From: Candidatus Cloacimonadota bacterium
GTDB taxonomy: Bacteria > Cloacimonadota > Cloacimonadia > Cloacimonadales > TCS61
Reading direction: 5' to 3'
DNA length: 64,000 nt
NCBI GenBank assembly: GCA_021736135.1
Contig: JAIPGO010000003.1
Location: 27,277 to 91,276 of the forward strand
The notes beneath the pieces were generated by a model. It was not told the origin of the DNA and made no database searches. It saw only the letters and a list, made by a program, of their open reading frames with translations. The translations under genes and the position numbers were made by a program. How positions within the stretch are numbered: the first letter of the stretch is position 1; every line of letters starts with the position of its first letter. This document shows, in pieces, positions 7,264 to 16,570 of the stretch.

Positions 7264-10200
7264 TCAATTCTTTTTAACTTTCTCAAAGATGCTGTAAATA
7301 ACTGGCACGAGTACCAGCGTAATGAAGGTTGAGCTTAAAAGACCGCCAATCACAACTCTCGCCATAGGAGCCTGGGTTTCACCGCCTTCACCAAATCCGA
7401 AGGATAAGGGTAAAAGCCCTAATGAGGTTGTAAAAGTAGTCATCAGGATCGGTCTTAACCTTCTGGTGCCGGCAGCAATGATCGCTTCAGTGAGTTTTAA
7501 TCCTTTTGTTCTGCGCAGACGGTTCGTGTAATCCACCAGCAGAATAGCATTATTCACCACTATTCCCGCCAGCATGATGCAGCCGATGAGTGCCTGAATA
7601 CTGAAAACCGTTTTCGTGAGCAGCATGGTGATCACAATTCCCACCAGCGCCATGGGAATGGAAAATAGAATAACAAAAGGATCACGGAAAGACTCAAATT
7701 GTCCTGCCATGACCAGATATACTAAAAGCACTGCTAAAATGAAGCCAAAGATCAATTCCCGGAAAGATTTTTGCTGTTCCTCATAATCGCCGCCCATCAT
7801 GATGGAAAAATCTTTCGGTACGGGCACTTCCGGCAGTTTATCCCTGATATCGGAAATTACGGAACCCATATCTCTATCTGTGAAATTAGCGGTAACATAG
7901 ATAACTCTTTCCTGGTCTTTGCGTTCCAACTGTTTGGGTCCTTCCTGCGCACCGGCAGTAACCACGTTTCTGAGAATGACCGGTTCATTACGGTTATTTA
8001 ATACCATCAGGTCGAGTATTTTATCCAGACTGTTACGGTCTTCTTCCGGAAGACGGATCAATATTCTATATTGTTTACCGCCTTCCCGATAATAGGAAAC
8101 CTGCGAACCACTGACAGCAGTCTGCAGAATATCACCAATATCCGAAATGGAAAGTCCCAGGTCGGCAGCTTTTTGTCTATCTACCCGAATCACCTGTTCG
8201 GGCATACCTTCTTCGCGGCTGATCCGGGTATCCGTGATGCCATCCACGGATTTAACGATTTTCTCCACTTCTATAGCGAGTTTATTGGCTATTTCCAGAT
8301 CGTGCCCACGCACTTCCAGGCTGATATTATCATCCGAGCTGCCCATTCTCATGATCCATAAGCCACCAGCGGGCCGGGTAGTAATTTTCACGCCCGGTAT
8401 ATTTTGCAGGGCTTTTCTCAGGTCATCGGCAATTTCCCGGCTGCTTCTGTTCCTTTTACTTTTACCGGTTAAAATTACTTGAATTGAAGAACTGTTGCCA
8501 CCGGAACCGCGCCAGCCGGAACCACCAATGCGTGACAGCAGGGATTCCATTTCCGGAACGGTATTTTTAATTATCTCTTCCACTTCTGCCGTCAGTGTAT
8601 CCATCACGGCAAGTTTTGTTCCCAAAGCCATTTCCAGGCTTACGCGCACTTCACCTTCATCCGTCTCCGGCATTAATTCCACCCCGATAAACCTCACTAA
8701 AATGACTGCCAGCGCAAAAAGTGTTATTACGCTCAGAATAACTGACCTGCGATGCACCAGTGCCCATTTGAGTATATTGCCATACCGGGTTTCAATTTTA
8801 ATGAAGATGTTCTCGCTGCGGCGGAATATCTTATCCTGCCAGCCATTACTGCGTGCGGCGTTCGTTTTCAAAAACTGCGATGCCAGCATCGGCACCAGGG
8901 TGAGTGATACGATCAAAGAACACAGCAGCGAAAAACTGACCACAATTGCCATCTGCTGGAACATGATCCCGGACATCCCGCGCACGAATACCACGGGCAG
9001 AAATACCACGATGGTCGTCAGCACGCTTGCCACTATCGCTGTCCAGACTTCATCCGTACCCAGCAGCGCGCTTTCTTTGCTCGAATAGCCCTGTTCCGTG
9101 TGCCGGAATATATTTTCCAGTACGACGATGGAACTATCCATCAGCATACCGATTCCCAGAGCCAGTCCCCCAAAGGTCATAATGTTCAGCGTTAAGCCGT
9201 TAAAATATAACAGCCCGAAAGTTGCGATTATAGAGACAGGAATTGCGGTAGTGATTATGGCAGTACTCGTAACGTTCCGTAGAAAGAGAAATAGTATAAT
9301 AATTGCCAGCAATCCGCCGATCAGAATAGTATAGCTCATATTATTGATGGAATTCTTGATATATTTGGAAGAATCGATCAGAGGTACGATCTGAATACCG
9401 GGATAGTCACGCCGGATTTTAGTCAGTTCCCCATTAATGGTATCTGCTATTTTCACGGTATTAGCACCGGATTGTTTACTGATCGAAAGCCGCAGTCCCG
9501 GTTCCAGGTTTATGCGGTTAATGGATGTAATCTCTTGGTGACTATCTTCCACTTCGGCAATATCGGAAACCAGTATGGGCTGGTCATTCCTGGTAGCAAT
9601 CACCGTGTTTTTTATTTCCAGCAGCGAGGAAAATTCCCCTTGCGTTCGCAGCAGTATATCATGCTCATTCTGGGGATACACGCCTGCCGGAATATTTCTA
9701 TTCTCAGACCGCAAAGCAGAGAGTACGTTGTCAATAGAAAGCGCATAAGCCTCCAGCTTACGCGCAGAGGGATATATGTGAATTTCCCGGCTTAAACCAC
9801 CCTGCACATCTACCGAGGCCACTCCCGGAATGCGTTCCAGCCTGTATTTCAACTGGTCTTCCACTAACTGCCTCAGATCGATGGGACGCATATTGCTGGA
9901 TATTCCCAGCACCAGAACCGGAAATGCTGAAAGATCAAATTTTCTGATGGAAGGTCTGTCCACATCATCGGGTAACCTGGATAAAATACGGTCAATGCGG
10001 TCTCGCAGATCGTTAGCCGCCACGTCAAGATCAGTTCCCCATTTAAAGGAAAGCCGCACGCTGCTTCTGCCTTCCGAGGAAGTGGACGTGATCTCTTCCA
10101 CTCCCTGCACGGCAGCAATTGCCTCTTCGATGGGACGTGTTATCTGGTCTTCTATTTCCCGCGGGCCCACATTGGAATAGTTGGTGGAAATCGATAATCT

Positions 10201-10329
10201 GGGATTGGTTATTTCCGGCATCAGGTCGATCGGTAAACGGCTGAATGCCACCAGTCCCAGAATCACTACGATAAAGAAAATTATGAAAGTCAAGACAGGT
10301 CTTGCTACAGGTCCTCTGGCTATGCTCAT
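7264..10329 (-). CDS. RND-family efflux permease (AcrB/HAE1-like)
   Basis: 1021 aa, the usual length for RND pumps. N-terminus MSIARGPVARPVLTFIIFFI is the first membrane helix, followed by the porter domain (GPREIEDQITRPIEEAI, then FKWGTDLDVAANDLRDRI), the helix cluster with PVSIIATFGLLY and GIGMLMDSSIVVLENI in TM4, and the duplicated C-terminal half (FILAVLLVYLVMAGQFESF, GIVVNNAILLVDYTN). TM4 has Asp-Ser where AcrB has the paired Asp-Asp of the proton relay; a single Asp is common in HAE-type pumps. The fusion-protein gene lies 17 bases upstream on the same strand. No TolC-type gene is in the window. Substrate is not predictable. Confidence 0.95.
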   Translation of the reverse strand: MSIARGPVARPVLTFIIFFIVVILGLVAFSRLPIDLMPEITNPRLSISTNYSNVGPREIEDQITRPIEEAIAAVQGVEEITSTSSEGRSSVRLSFKWGTDLDVAANDLRDRIDRILSRLPDDVDRPSIRKFDLSAFPVLVLGISSNMRPIDLRQLVEDQLKYRLERIPGVASVDVQGGLSREIHIYPSARKLEAYALSIDNVLSALRSENRNIPAGVYPQNEHDILLRTQGEFSSLLEIKNTVIATRNDQPILVSDIAEVEDSHQEITSINRINLEPGLRLSISKQSGANTVKIADTINGELTKIRRDYPGIQIVPLIDSSKYIKNSINNMSYTILIGGLLAIIILFLFLRNVTSTAIITTAIPVSIIATFGLLYFNGLTLNIMTFGGLALGIGMLMDSSIVVLENIFRHTEQGYSSKESALLGTDEVWTAIVASVLTTIVVFLPVVFVRGMSGIMFQQMAIVVSFSLLCSLIVSLTLVPMLASQFLKTNAARSNGWQDKIFRRSENIFIKIETRYGNILKWALVHRRSVILSVITLFALAVILVRFIGVELMPETDEGEVRVSLEMALGTKLAVMDTLTAEVEEIIKNTVPEMESLLSRIGGSGWRGSGGNSSSIQVILTGKSKRNRSSREIADDLRKALQNIPGVKITTRPAGGLWIMRMGSSDDNISLEVRGHDLEIANKLAIEVEKIVKSVDGITDTRISREEGMPEQVIRVDRQKAADLGLSISDIGDILQTAVSGSQVSYYREGGKQYRILIRLPEEDRNSLDKILDLMVLNNRNEPVILRNVVTAGAQEGPKQLERKDQERVIYVTANFTDRDMGSVISDIRDKLPEVPVPKDFSIMMGGDYEEQQKSFRELIFGFILAVLLVYLVMAGQFESFRDPFVILFSIPMALVGIVITMLLTKTVFSIQALIGCIMLAGIVVNNAILLVDYTNRLRRTKGLKLTEAIIAAGTRRLRPILMTTFTTSLGLLPLSFGFGEGGETQAPMARVVIGGLLSSTFITLVLVPVIYSIFEKVKKN

Positions 10330-10346
10330 GTTCTTTCCTTACTCAG

Positions 10347-11450
10347 TTATTGGGAAATGGGATTTACTTTGCTGCCGTCTTTAACCTGATATTGCCCCAG
10401 CGTGATAACCGGTTTATTTATTTCAGGCTTCAGGATCTCTGTTCTGCTTTCATCGGATATTCCGGTTTCCACTGCCAGGTAACGGGCAATATTATCATCA
10501 ACAATAAAAATCCCCCTGTTCCCGTTTTCCGAAAGTACAGCTTTGTTAGGTAAAGTCTGAGCATTAATACTTTCAGAAAGAATAAGCTTTATCTTACAGA
10601 ACATCCCCGGCTTGAGTTTATAATTTGTGTTTTCAACATTTATCTCCATTTCTGCCATGCGGGATTCTTCATTTAATACCGGGGCTAACAATGACACCTC
10701 ACCTGTAAATATCTCACCGGCATAAGCATCCGTTAAAATTGAAGCCTGCTGACCGGTTTTAATGCGCCCATAAACCTGTTCCACCAGGTTAGATTTGATC
10801 AGCACTTTATCAATACCAACGATGGAGAAAACCGGAGTGTTAACCGAGAGCAGACTGCCTTCATCTAAAAAACGTTCCGCAATGAATCCTGCCCGTGAAG
10901 CTCTTAATTTCGTATATTCCAGCTTAAGTTCCGCCAGCTTCAGCGCTGCATCTGCCAGTTTCACCTTAGCCTGTGCCGAATTAAATCCTGCCTGTACCTG
11001 TTCAAACTCGCTCAAAGTTAAGTATTCTTTGTCAAATAGTGACTGTGATCTGTTCAATTCCTGTTCTATCACATACAGCTGGCTTTCCGCGTCTGCCAGA
11101 TTTGCCTGCGCCTGCAGCAGGGCTATCTGATATTCAGCATCATCCAGAATCCCGATTATCTCATCTGCCTCCACTAGATCACCCACCTGCATAGTTAGTT
11201 TCATCAGCCTGCCGGCTACTTTAGCGGCGATCATATATTTATATTCAGGACGCACCGTACCGGAAAACTCCCTGATCTCCCGAATTGTCTCTCGTTTCAC
11301 ATTCTCCGTCTCAACCGCCAGCACTCCACCAGATCCACCTCGACCGGAACTCTTATCCTTACTGATCAGCTCATAGATCCGCCAGCCCAGCAGACAGATA
11401 AATATAACAACAATCACCCAGATCATCACTTTCTTAATTCTATTCTTCAT
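10347..11450 (-). CDS. RND membrane-fusion (periplasmic adaptor) protein
   Basis: 367 aa. A single N-terminal membrane anchor (VMIWVIVVIFICLLGWRIY) without a lipobox is followed by a short Gly/Ser-rich linker, the lipoyl/barrel-sandwich half-motif (AAKVAGRLMKLTMQVGDLVE), a coiled-coil hairpin rich in Ala/Leu/Gln (LLQAQANLADAESQLYVIEQ), the second half-motif (LRASRAGFIAERFLDEGSLL) and the beta-barrel region (PGMFCKIKLIL). First gene of the two-gene efflux operon, 17 bases before the permease gene. Role: bridges the inner-membrane pump and an outer-membrane channel encoded elsewhere. Confidence 0.93.
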   Translation of the reverse strand: MKNRIKKVMIWVIVVIFICLLGWRIYELISKDKSSGRGGSGGVLAVETENVKRETIREIREFSGTVRPEYKYMIAAKVAGRLMKLTMQVGDLVEADEIIGILDDAEYQIALLQAQANLADAESQLYVIEQELNRSQSLFDKEYLTLSEFEQVQAGFNSAQAKVKLADAALKLAELKLEYTKLRASRAGFIAERFLDEGSLLSVNTPVFSIVGIDKVLIKSNLVEQVYGRIKTGQQASILTDAYAGEIFTGEVSLLAPVLNEESRMAEMEINVENTNYKLKPGMFCKIKLILSESINAQTLPNKAVLSENGNRGIFIVDDNIARYLAVETGISDESRTEILKPEINKPVITLGQYQVKDGSKVNPISQ

Positions 11451-11834
11451 TTAATAACCCTTATATTTTTTTTCAAATTCCCTAAAACCAATCCAGCAAG
11501 TCAAGAAATGAAAATTATTATCTCACATTTTGGTGATTGGGTGAAAATTTTCTGTACTGTGATCAAGATAATAATTCCCAGTTGAGAACAAGAGTTTTGA
11601 ACGGTACTCCGGGCAAGACTTTTGGGCGACAAATACTCCCCAGGCATCGGTTATATGATTACCTTACATCATGTTAGTCGCTCAAAAGTCTTGTCCTGAT
11701 TACAGTCCAAAACTCTTGGCTTAAATTGGATGTCGGCTTCTTAAATGGATAATTATTAATTAACAACCTTCAATGTTGGTTTATAAATTACAAGACAATT
11801 ACTTTTATTTCAGCTCTTAACAAGTTACGGTTTT
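11451..11834. other. Intergenic region with large hairpin
   Basis: The upstream region of the efflux operon and the 3' flank of the QueG-like gene. The only clear structure is the imperfect palindrome at 11589-11718; the rest is AT-rich and unremarkable. Confidence 0.6.
11589..11718. repeat. 130-bp imperfect inverted repeat
   Basis: Arms 11589-11630 and 11677-11718 pair at about 36 of 42 positions by my count: CAAGAGTTTTG at the outer end, CAAGACTTTT and GCGAC at the inner end, with a 46-base loop. No ORF. Foldback or MITE-like; distinct in sequence from the other two long hairpins (1049 and 60786). Confidence 0.75.
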
Positions 11835-12527
11835 TTACCCTTCCATATAGGCCTGCGTCCAGGGACATAATGCCATGCATCTTAAGCAGGTTATGCATTT
11901 ATGAACATTTACCAGGTCATCTCTATGAGTATCAAAATACCAGGAATTGCCCTTAATTGCCGCAACGGGGCAAATATCTTTGCAGATCTCGCAATCTCCA
12001 CATTGCGATTCTTGAGGTGAAAATAATACGGTTTTCAAGGGTGCATTTGTCAACACCGTGCACATGCAAAAAGCGCTTCCAAATTCAGGATTTACCAGCA
12101 GATTATGTTTCCCTATCCATCCCAGTCCTGCCAGCCCGGCTATGGTTTTGTGAGGTAAAGGCGTAAGAAAGTTTTTCTGATCATAATAACCGGTCGCATT
12201 AATATTATTCTCCGATTGTGAATATGTAGAATATCCTTTTCTAATAAGATAACCGGCAAGATGATCAGCCAGCCGGTCTGCTTCTGCTTCTATGGTGCCA
12301 AATTCATCTTCGTCAAATCGATTGTTTTGAACCATCTGCTTTACGAAATCAGGATTATCGGTAACTTTCCTGATAAATTCCGGTGTTAATATGATCCCCA
12401 GCAATACTGCCGCGGGAAATCCTTTATTTTCAATCTCAGAAAGCTGTGATATATTCACAAAATATACAAAATCCGCCCCCAGCCTTTTCAATTCACTACT
12501 CAGTTCATCTTCCAGAAAAACTATCAT
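11835..12527 (-). CDS. Short QueG-like double 4Fe-4S protein
   Basis: 230 aa. Has the epoxyqueuosine-reductase-type motif GLGWIGKHNLLVNPEFGSAF followed by two ferredoxin-like clusters, CGDCEICKDICPVAAI and CITCLRCMALCPWTQ. It is well short of QueG (about 310-380 aa): part of the N-terminal cobalamin-binding portion and the C-terminal HEAT-like tail are missing, and it ends five residues after the last cluster. So it is a QueG-like 4Fe-4S double-cluster protein whose tRNA-modifying role is uncertain. A ribosome binding site (GAAAGG) precedes the ATG. It appears monocistronic. Confidence 0.85.
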   Translation of the reverse strand: MIVFLEDELSSELKRLGADFVYFVNISQLSEIENKGFPAAVLLGIILTPEFIRKVTDNPDFVKQMVQNNRFDEDEFGTIEAEADRLADHLAGYLIRKGYSTYSQSENNINATGYYDQKNFLTPLPHKTIAGLAGLGWIGKHNLLVNPEFGSAFCMCTVLTNAPLKTVLFSPQESQCGDCEICKDICPVAAIKGNSWYFDTHRDDLVNVHKCITCLRCMALCPWTQAYMEG

Positions 12528-13085
12528 CCTTTCTCCATTTTAAAATCTTTGGGTTCCTGAAATACAATATCGGAATTGTTTAACGAATTATACTAAAAAG
12601 AGTCAAGTAGAAGGTAGATATTAGAGGTGGTCATAAAGTGAGAATTTTCGTTTATTACTTTTACTCTGTTATCACAGTATATTCTGGGGTGAAAAAACTC
12701 CTTCTTATTTGATCCTTATAATCCGTCCAATCCGCGGTTCAATAATGCGCTGATATTTATATCACACCCAAAGATGAACGTTGAATTGATAATAAATAAT
12801 TAAAACAATAGTTCTAATTAGTGATGATAAATGGCAATATTTAATTGTCGCCTTTTGAAACCCATAGCATTCCCATAGCATCCTCGCCTTATGGTCAGAA
12901 AATATATATAAATAGTTATGAAAATGGTAGATAAGTAGTAATTATAGGAATAATATGGAGAAATTCACGGAAAAAGGACTCCGCAAAATGAATTGATAGA
13001 AAAGAGAATGAACGTATGAATTAGTGAGTTGTGAATAGTTTTAAGTTATGATCCGGGTGGTTAGGGGGAATCCGTGGTGATAATT
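12528..13085. other. 558-bp gap, no gene seen
   Basis: AT-rich, with one degenerate copy of the recurring AATCCGCGGTT phrase near 12730 and no ORF with a ribosome binding site. The minus-strand promoter of the QueG-like gene should lie near its lower end, but no clear -35/-10 pair was picked out. Confidence 0.6.
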
Positions 13086-14189
13086 TCACTTTATCCCCAG
13101 CAGCGATAAAACATATTTCCCGATGGCAAGAGAGGCCGTAAGCCCTGGTGATTCAATACCCATAAGATTGATGAATCTGGGTAAGCCTTTTTCTGATTCT
13201 TCCTTTATATAAAAATCGCGGAAGCCTTCTCCCTCACCCTGAAGTTTGGGACGGATGCCGGTATCGTCAGGATGCAGTTTTCCCGGTTGAAAGCGCAGGT
13301 ATTGACTCACTGAGTCGATAAATTTCTGTTTATCCCGCTCATCCATGCCGTATTCCAGTTTGTTTACATAATAGGCGCTGGGACCAAAGCGAACTTCGCC
13401 GGCAAGATTAAGAGTGAGATGAATGCCCAGATACATCCCCGTTGGATCTGGCAGCGGATAGATAAGTTTATCAAAACCGAATGTTTCTGTGGTTTTGAAA
13501 TATTCTGCTTTGCACCAGTGAATGTTTAATCCAGCAGCAGTTGTATTAATTCCGGCAAAACGGGCAATTTCTTCACATTGCAGACCGGCACAGTTTATCA
13601 GATATTCCGTTAAGAACTTTTCGCCGTCATTGAACGTCACAATGAAGCCTGATGCGGTTTTTTCGATAGCCATAACTTCCATATCGAAAAGGATGAAGCC
13701 GCCTTCTGCTTCAAAATCTATCTTCATCTGCTGCATAAATCGGTGAGAATCAAGGATGCCCGTACAGGGCACCAGCAGAGCTTTTTCGGCAATCACTTCC
13801 GGCGCCAGTTCCCGGCAGGCTTGTTTATCAATAATTTCCAGACCGGTAACTCCATTTTTTATGCCATTATCCCGTAAGGCTAGCAGAGCTGGTATTTCAG
13901 CATCCTCAGTGGCGATGACCAGCTTGCCGCAGCGTCTGTGTGGTATATTTTTATCCTGGAGATATTCATACATTAATTCTCTGCCTTGAATACATAGCTC
14001 AGTTTTCAGGCTGTTCTGCGGATAATAAATGCCAGAATGGATAACTTCGCTGTTACGGCTGCTGGTATGCCTGCCATAGCTGTCTTCTTTTTCCACGATG
14101 AGCACGTCTTCAAAGCGCCTGCTGAGTTCAAGCCCGACAGCCAGACCTACGCATCCGGCACCAATAATTAGTATTTTAACTTCTTCCAT
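13086..14189 (-). CDS. L-2-hydroxyglutarate oxidase-like FAD oxidoreductase
   Basis: 367 aa. N-terminal dinucleotide motif IGAGCVGLAVGLELSRR and VEKED, then the LhgO/YgaF hallmark HTSSRNSEVIHSGIYYPQNS. Further family features: LVPCTGILDSHRFM, LINCAGLQCEEIAR, GMYLGIHLTLNLAGEVRFGP and IRPKLQGEGEGFRDF, and a C-terminal GIESPGLTASLAIG. Known relatives oxidise L-2-hydroxyglutarate to 2-oxoglutarate with FAD and are often membrane-associated. Last gene of the deoC operon, one base after the dehydrogenase stop. Pairing with a 2-hydroxyacid dehydrogenase suggests turnover of 2-hydroxy acids; the exact substrate is inferred. Confidence 0.9.
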   Translation of the reverse strand: MEEVKILIIGAGCVGLAVGLELSRRFEDVLIVEKEDSYGRHTSSRNSEVIHSGIYYPQNSLKTELCIQGRELMYEYLQDKNIPHRRCGKLVIATEDAEIPALLALRDNGIKNGVTGLEIIDKQACRELAPEVIAEKALLVPCTGILDSHRFMQQMKIDFEAEGGFILFDMEVMAIEKTASGFIVTFNDGEKFLTEYLINCAGLQCEEIARFAGINTTAAGLNIHWCKAEYFKTTETFGFDKLIYPLPDPTGMYLGIHLTLNLAGEVRFGPSAYYVNKLEYGMDERDKQKFIDSVSQYLRFQPGKLHPDDTGIRPKLQGEGEGFRDFYIKEESEKGLPRFINLMGIESPGLTASLAIGKYVLSLLGIK

Positions 14190-14190
14190 A

Positions 14191-15165
14191 TCAGTTTTTT
14201 AAAACCTCCGGATTAACAATCGCCGGCGGCATGGTATGCTCAATACAGGCACGGGCACAATCGAGTGCCAGTTGCGCCATGCGGGTCCGGGTTTCCAGGC
14301 TGGCGCTGCCGATGTGCGGCACAATGACGATATTTTCCAGGTCTCTCATTTCTTGCGGGATCTCCGGTTCACTATAGAAAACATCCAGACCGGCAGCAGC
14401 GATCTGATACTCCTTAAGGGCTTTAATGAGAGCAGATTCATCTATGACCTGTCCCCTGGCAGTGTTGATGAGCACTGCAGTTTTCTTCATCATTGCCAGT
14501 TCTTCTTTTCCGATCAGATGATGTGTTTGTTCATTATAAGGCACATGCAGCGAGATGAAATCACTTTTTTGGAGGAGTTCGGCAAGTTCTACTTTTTGCG
14601 CCTGTAAATCATTTTCGAGGTATTCATTTCTGTTGTGGCTGGTATAGAGGATATGCATAGAAAAGCCGCAACTTCTTCTGGCAACAGCTTCACCAATTCT
14701 GCCGGCACCGATGATACCAAGGGTTTTACCATAAATATCTTCACCCAGTAAAAGGCAGGGCGCCCAGCCCGTGAATTTACCGGCTCGGGTAAAACGGTCA
14801 CTTTCCACGATGCGCCGGGCAGCGGACATTAATAACGCCCAGGCAAGGTCAGCAGTTGTTTCCGTTAAAACACCGGGAGTATTGCAGACGGGAATGCCCA
14901 GTTCAGTGGCAGCGGCAACATCGATATTATTATAACCGACGGCATAATTGCAGACGCCTTTCAGGCGTGGATTTGAAGCAAGGATTTCACGATCGATGCT
15001 ATCGGCAAGCATTGTGATCATCACATCGCACTTTTGGGCACCTGCCAGCAATTCAGCATGGTCAAGATTTCTGTTCTGAGGATTGCAGCAGATTTCAAAA
15101 TAATCTGCTAATTTCTCCATCATAGCTTCCGGCAGACGCCGGCTGATAAAGATAATGGGTTTCAT
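14191..15165 (-). CDS. D-isomer-specific 2-hydroxyacid dehydrogenase
   Basis: 324 aa. NAD(P)-binding motif GKTLGIIGAGRIGEAVARR, catalytic-region signatures LINTARGQVIDESAL (Arg), YSEPEIP (Glu) and VPHIGSASLETR (His), plus NYAVGYNNID and the TETTADLAWALL segment. This is the glyoxylate/hydroxypyruvate reductase-type branch of the family. It follows the ThyX-like gene by 7 bases and precedes the LhgO-like gene by 1 base, so all are co-transcribed. Known chemistry: reversible reduction of a 2-keto acid to a D-2-hydroxy acid. SerA (3-phosphoglycerate dehydrogenase) is less likely because no ACT domain is present. Confidence 0.93.
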   Translation of the reverse strand: MKPIIFISRRLPEAMMEKLADYFEICCNPQNRNLDHAELLAGAQKCDVMITMLADSIDREILASNPRLKGVCNYAVGYNNIDVAAATELGIPVCNTPGVLTETTADLAWALLMSAARRIVESDRFTRAGKFTGWAPCLLLGEDIYGKTLGIIGAGRIGEAVARRSCGFSMHILYTSHNRNEYLENDLQAQKVELAELLQKSDFISLHVPYNEQTHHLIGKEELAMMKKTAVLINTARGQVIDESALIKALKEYQIAAAGLDVFYSEPEIPQEMRDLENIVIVPHIGSASLETRTRMAQLALDCARACIEHTMPPAIVNPEVLKN

Positions 15166-15172
15166 ATTAACC

Positions 15173-16567
15173 TCAACAACGGTTTTTTTTTATTAATTCG
15201 TCTTTTCCCATGAGCATTTCTGCCGCGAGAGGGAGTTTATCCTTTAAAATACTATCTATTTCAAGCGAAATTTCTCTGATTTCCCACTGGGCATGCTCAT
15301 CTGAGCGTAATCTGGAAAAATGATACAGTTCCCGCAGATTCGCCTTGAAGATAACTCTCAGTTTATGGGCATTGGTAAGTATATAGCTACCCAGTCCCTT
15401 TTTATGTTCTTCCAGCTTGAAATATACATGTTCCACATCCTCCATCAGTTCAGCAATCTGTGGAAAAACATTAATTTCCAGCAATAGCGGCGGAATCACA
15501 TAGCCATAGAGTGGATGGTACGGTGAGCGTAATTGCGTAGCCATACGATGCCTTTTGAGTTGACCGAAACAGGAAGAGGAAATGGTTAAGGCAAATTCGG
15601 CTTCTACCAGTTCAAAAGCACGTGGCAGCCTTTGCCATGGCTTAAGATCAGAAAATAATTGCGCATAAAGAGCTGCTTTCTCAGAAGCTGGCATTGCCAG
15701 CAACCACTGGAGAGCTGAAGAGAAATCAGTTCCGCTGTTTTCAAAAAGCAATCCGGCAAGAATGCGTTCTTCTGCCTGCGAGGTAATACTCAAAAGATGT
15801 ACGCTCTTATCTGGGGCAGATGTTTTTGGTTCAAAATGGTCTATCTGCAAACGGGCAGCCAGATCTTCACAACTGGTATAGCGCACCAGTGAAGGCGCAA
15901 TTTTCTTTGCTTCGGTTTCCAGAAGCAGCTTCAATTCCTTAGCTTCCTGTAAGGGATTGCCATCCAGCCGCTGCAACAGACGTTCCAGGGAACGGGCATT
16001 TATGGTCATGCCAAACTGGGTATCCGTAGCTAATGCCAGCACATAACGGGCATCTTCCTTTGCCTTTCCGTTCAATTCGCGGGTACTGCCCGGAAAATCA
16101 TGTTCACTCAGGTATTTTTTGCTTCTATGATATAACTCGTCATACATAAGATTCTGTCTGGCAATCATTTCTTTAAACTCAGATTCCAGAGCAGTGCCTA
16201 TAATTTCGGCAGGAATGTGATAATCGCCGGTAAGCGTAACATAGCGCTGTGATTTTTCAGTAAAAGAAGCCAGTCGAGTACGTTGTACTGTTTCCACCAG
16301 CAGCCGGGAAATACCGATGATATCAAAATTAAAAACGGCATGTTCGGCAACAGAAGCATGTCCCATCTCAAAAACAATAGAATTATTTGATTTACGGGCT
16401 TTATTCACATCTGCCAGTGCTTCTTTACGTAATAGATCCACGCTTTTAGGACTGCGTGAAATCCGGGCATAAGCAGCAGATATGGTTTCCGGCGTTGATA
16501 ATTCGTGCTGACTGGATAGATTTAGAAGAGAACTGTCAATATTATATCCTGCTATAACAACTTTCAT
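15173..16567 (-). CDS. Tandem-domain ThyX-like (FAD-dependent thymidylate synthase family) protein
   Basis: 464 aa, about twice the length of classical ThyX. The N-terminal half has FEMGHASVAEHAVFNFDIIG and the ThyX motif region RTRLASFTEKSQRY, matching RHRxxSxNxxSxR except that His is Thr and Asn is Thr. The C-terminal half carries a second related segment, FGQLKRHRMATQLRSPYHPLYGYVIP, with an intact RHR but a degenerate remainder. This is an internally duplicated family member. Known ThyX makes dTMP from dUMP with FAD and methylene-THF; the altered motif leaves activity open. It follows deoC by 3 bases, a nucleotide-metabolism context that supports a thymidylate role. No thyA was seen. Confidence 0.85.
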   Translation of the reverse strand: MKVVIAGYNIDSSLLNLSSQHELSTPETISAAYARISRSPKSVDLLRKEALADVNKARKSNNSIVFEMGHASVAEHAVFNFDIIGISRLLVETVQRTRLASFTEKSQRYVTLTGDYHIPAEIIGTALESEFKEMIARQNLMYDELYHRSKKYLSEHDFPGSTRELNGKAKEDARYVLALATDTQFGMTINARSLERLLQRLDGNPLQEAKELKLLLETEAKKIAPSLVRYTSCEDLAARLQIDHFEPKTSAPDKSVHLLSITSQAEERILAGLLFENSGTDFSSALQWLLAMPASEKAALYAQLFSDLKPWQRLPRAFELVEAEFALTISSSCFGQLKRHRMATQLRSPYHPLYGYVIPPLLLEINVFPQIAELMEDVEHVYFKLEEHKKGLGSYILTNAHKLRVIFKANLRELYHFSRLRSDEHAQWEIREISLEIDSILKDKLPLAAEMLMGKDELIKKNRC

Positions 16568-16570
16568 TAT

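Noticed and set aside
8495-9088. 197-aa plus ORF inside the RND gene
   Set aside because: Shadow in another frame of a well-supported 1021-aa permease gene.
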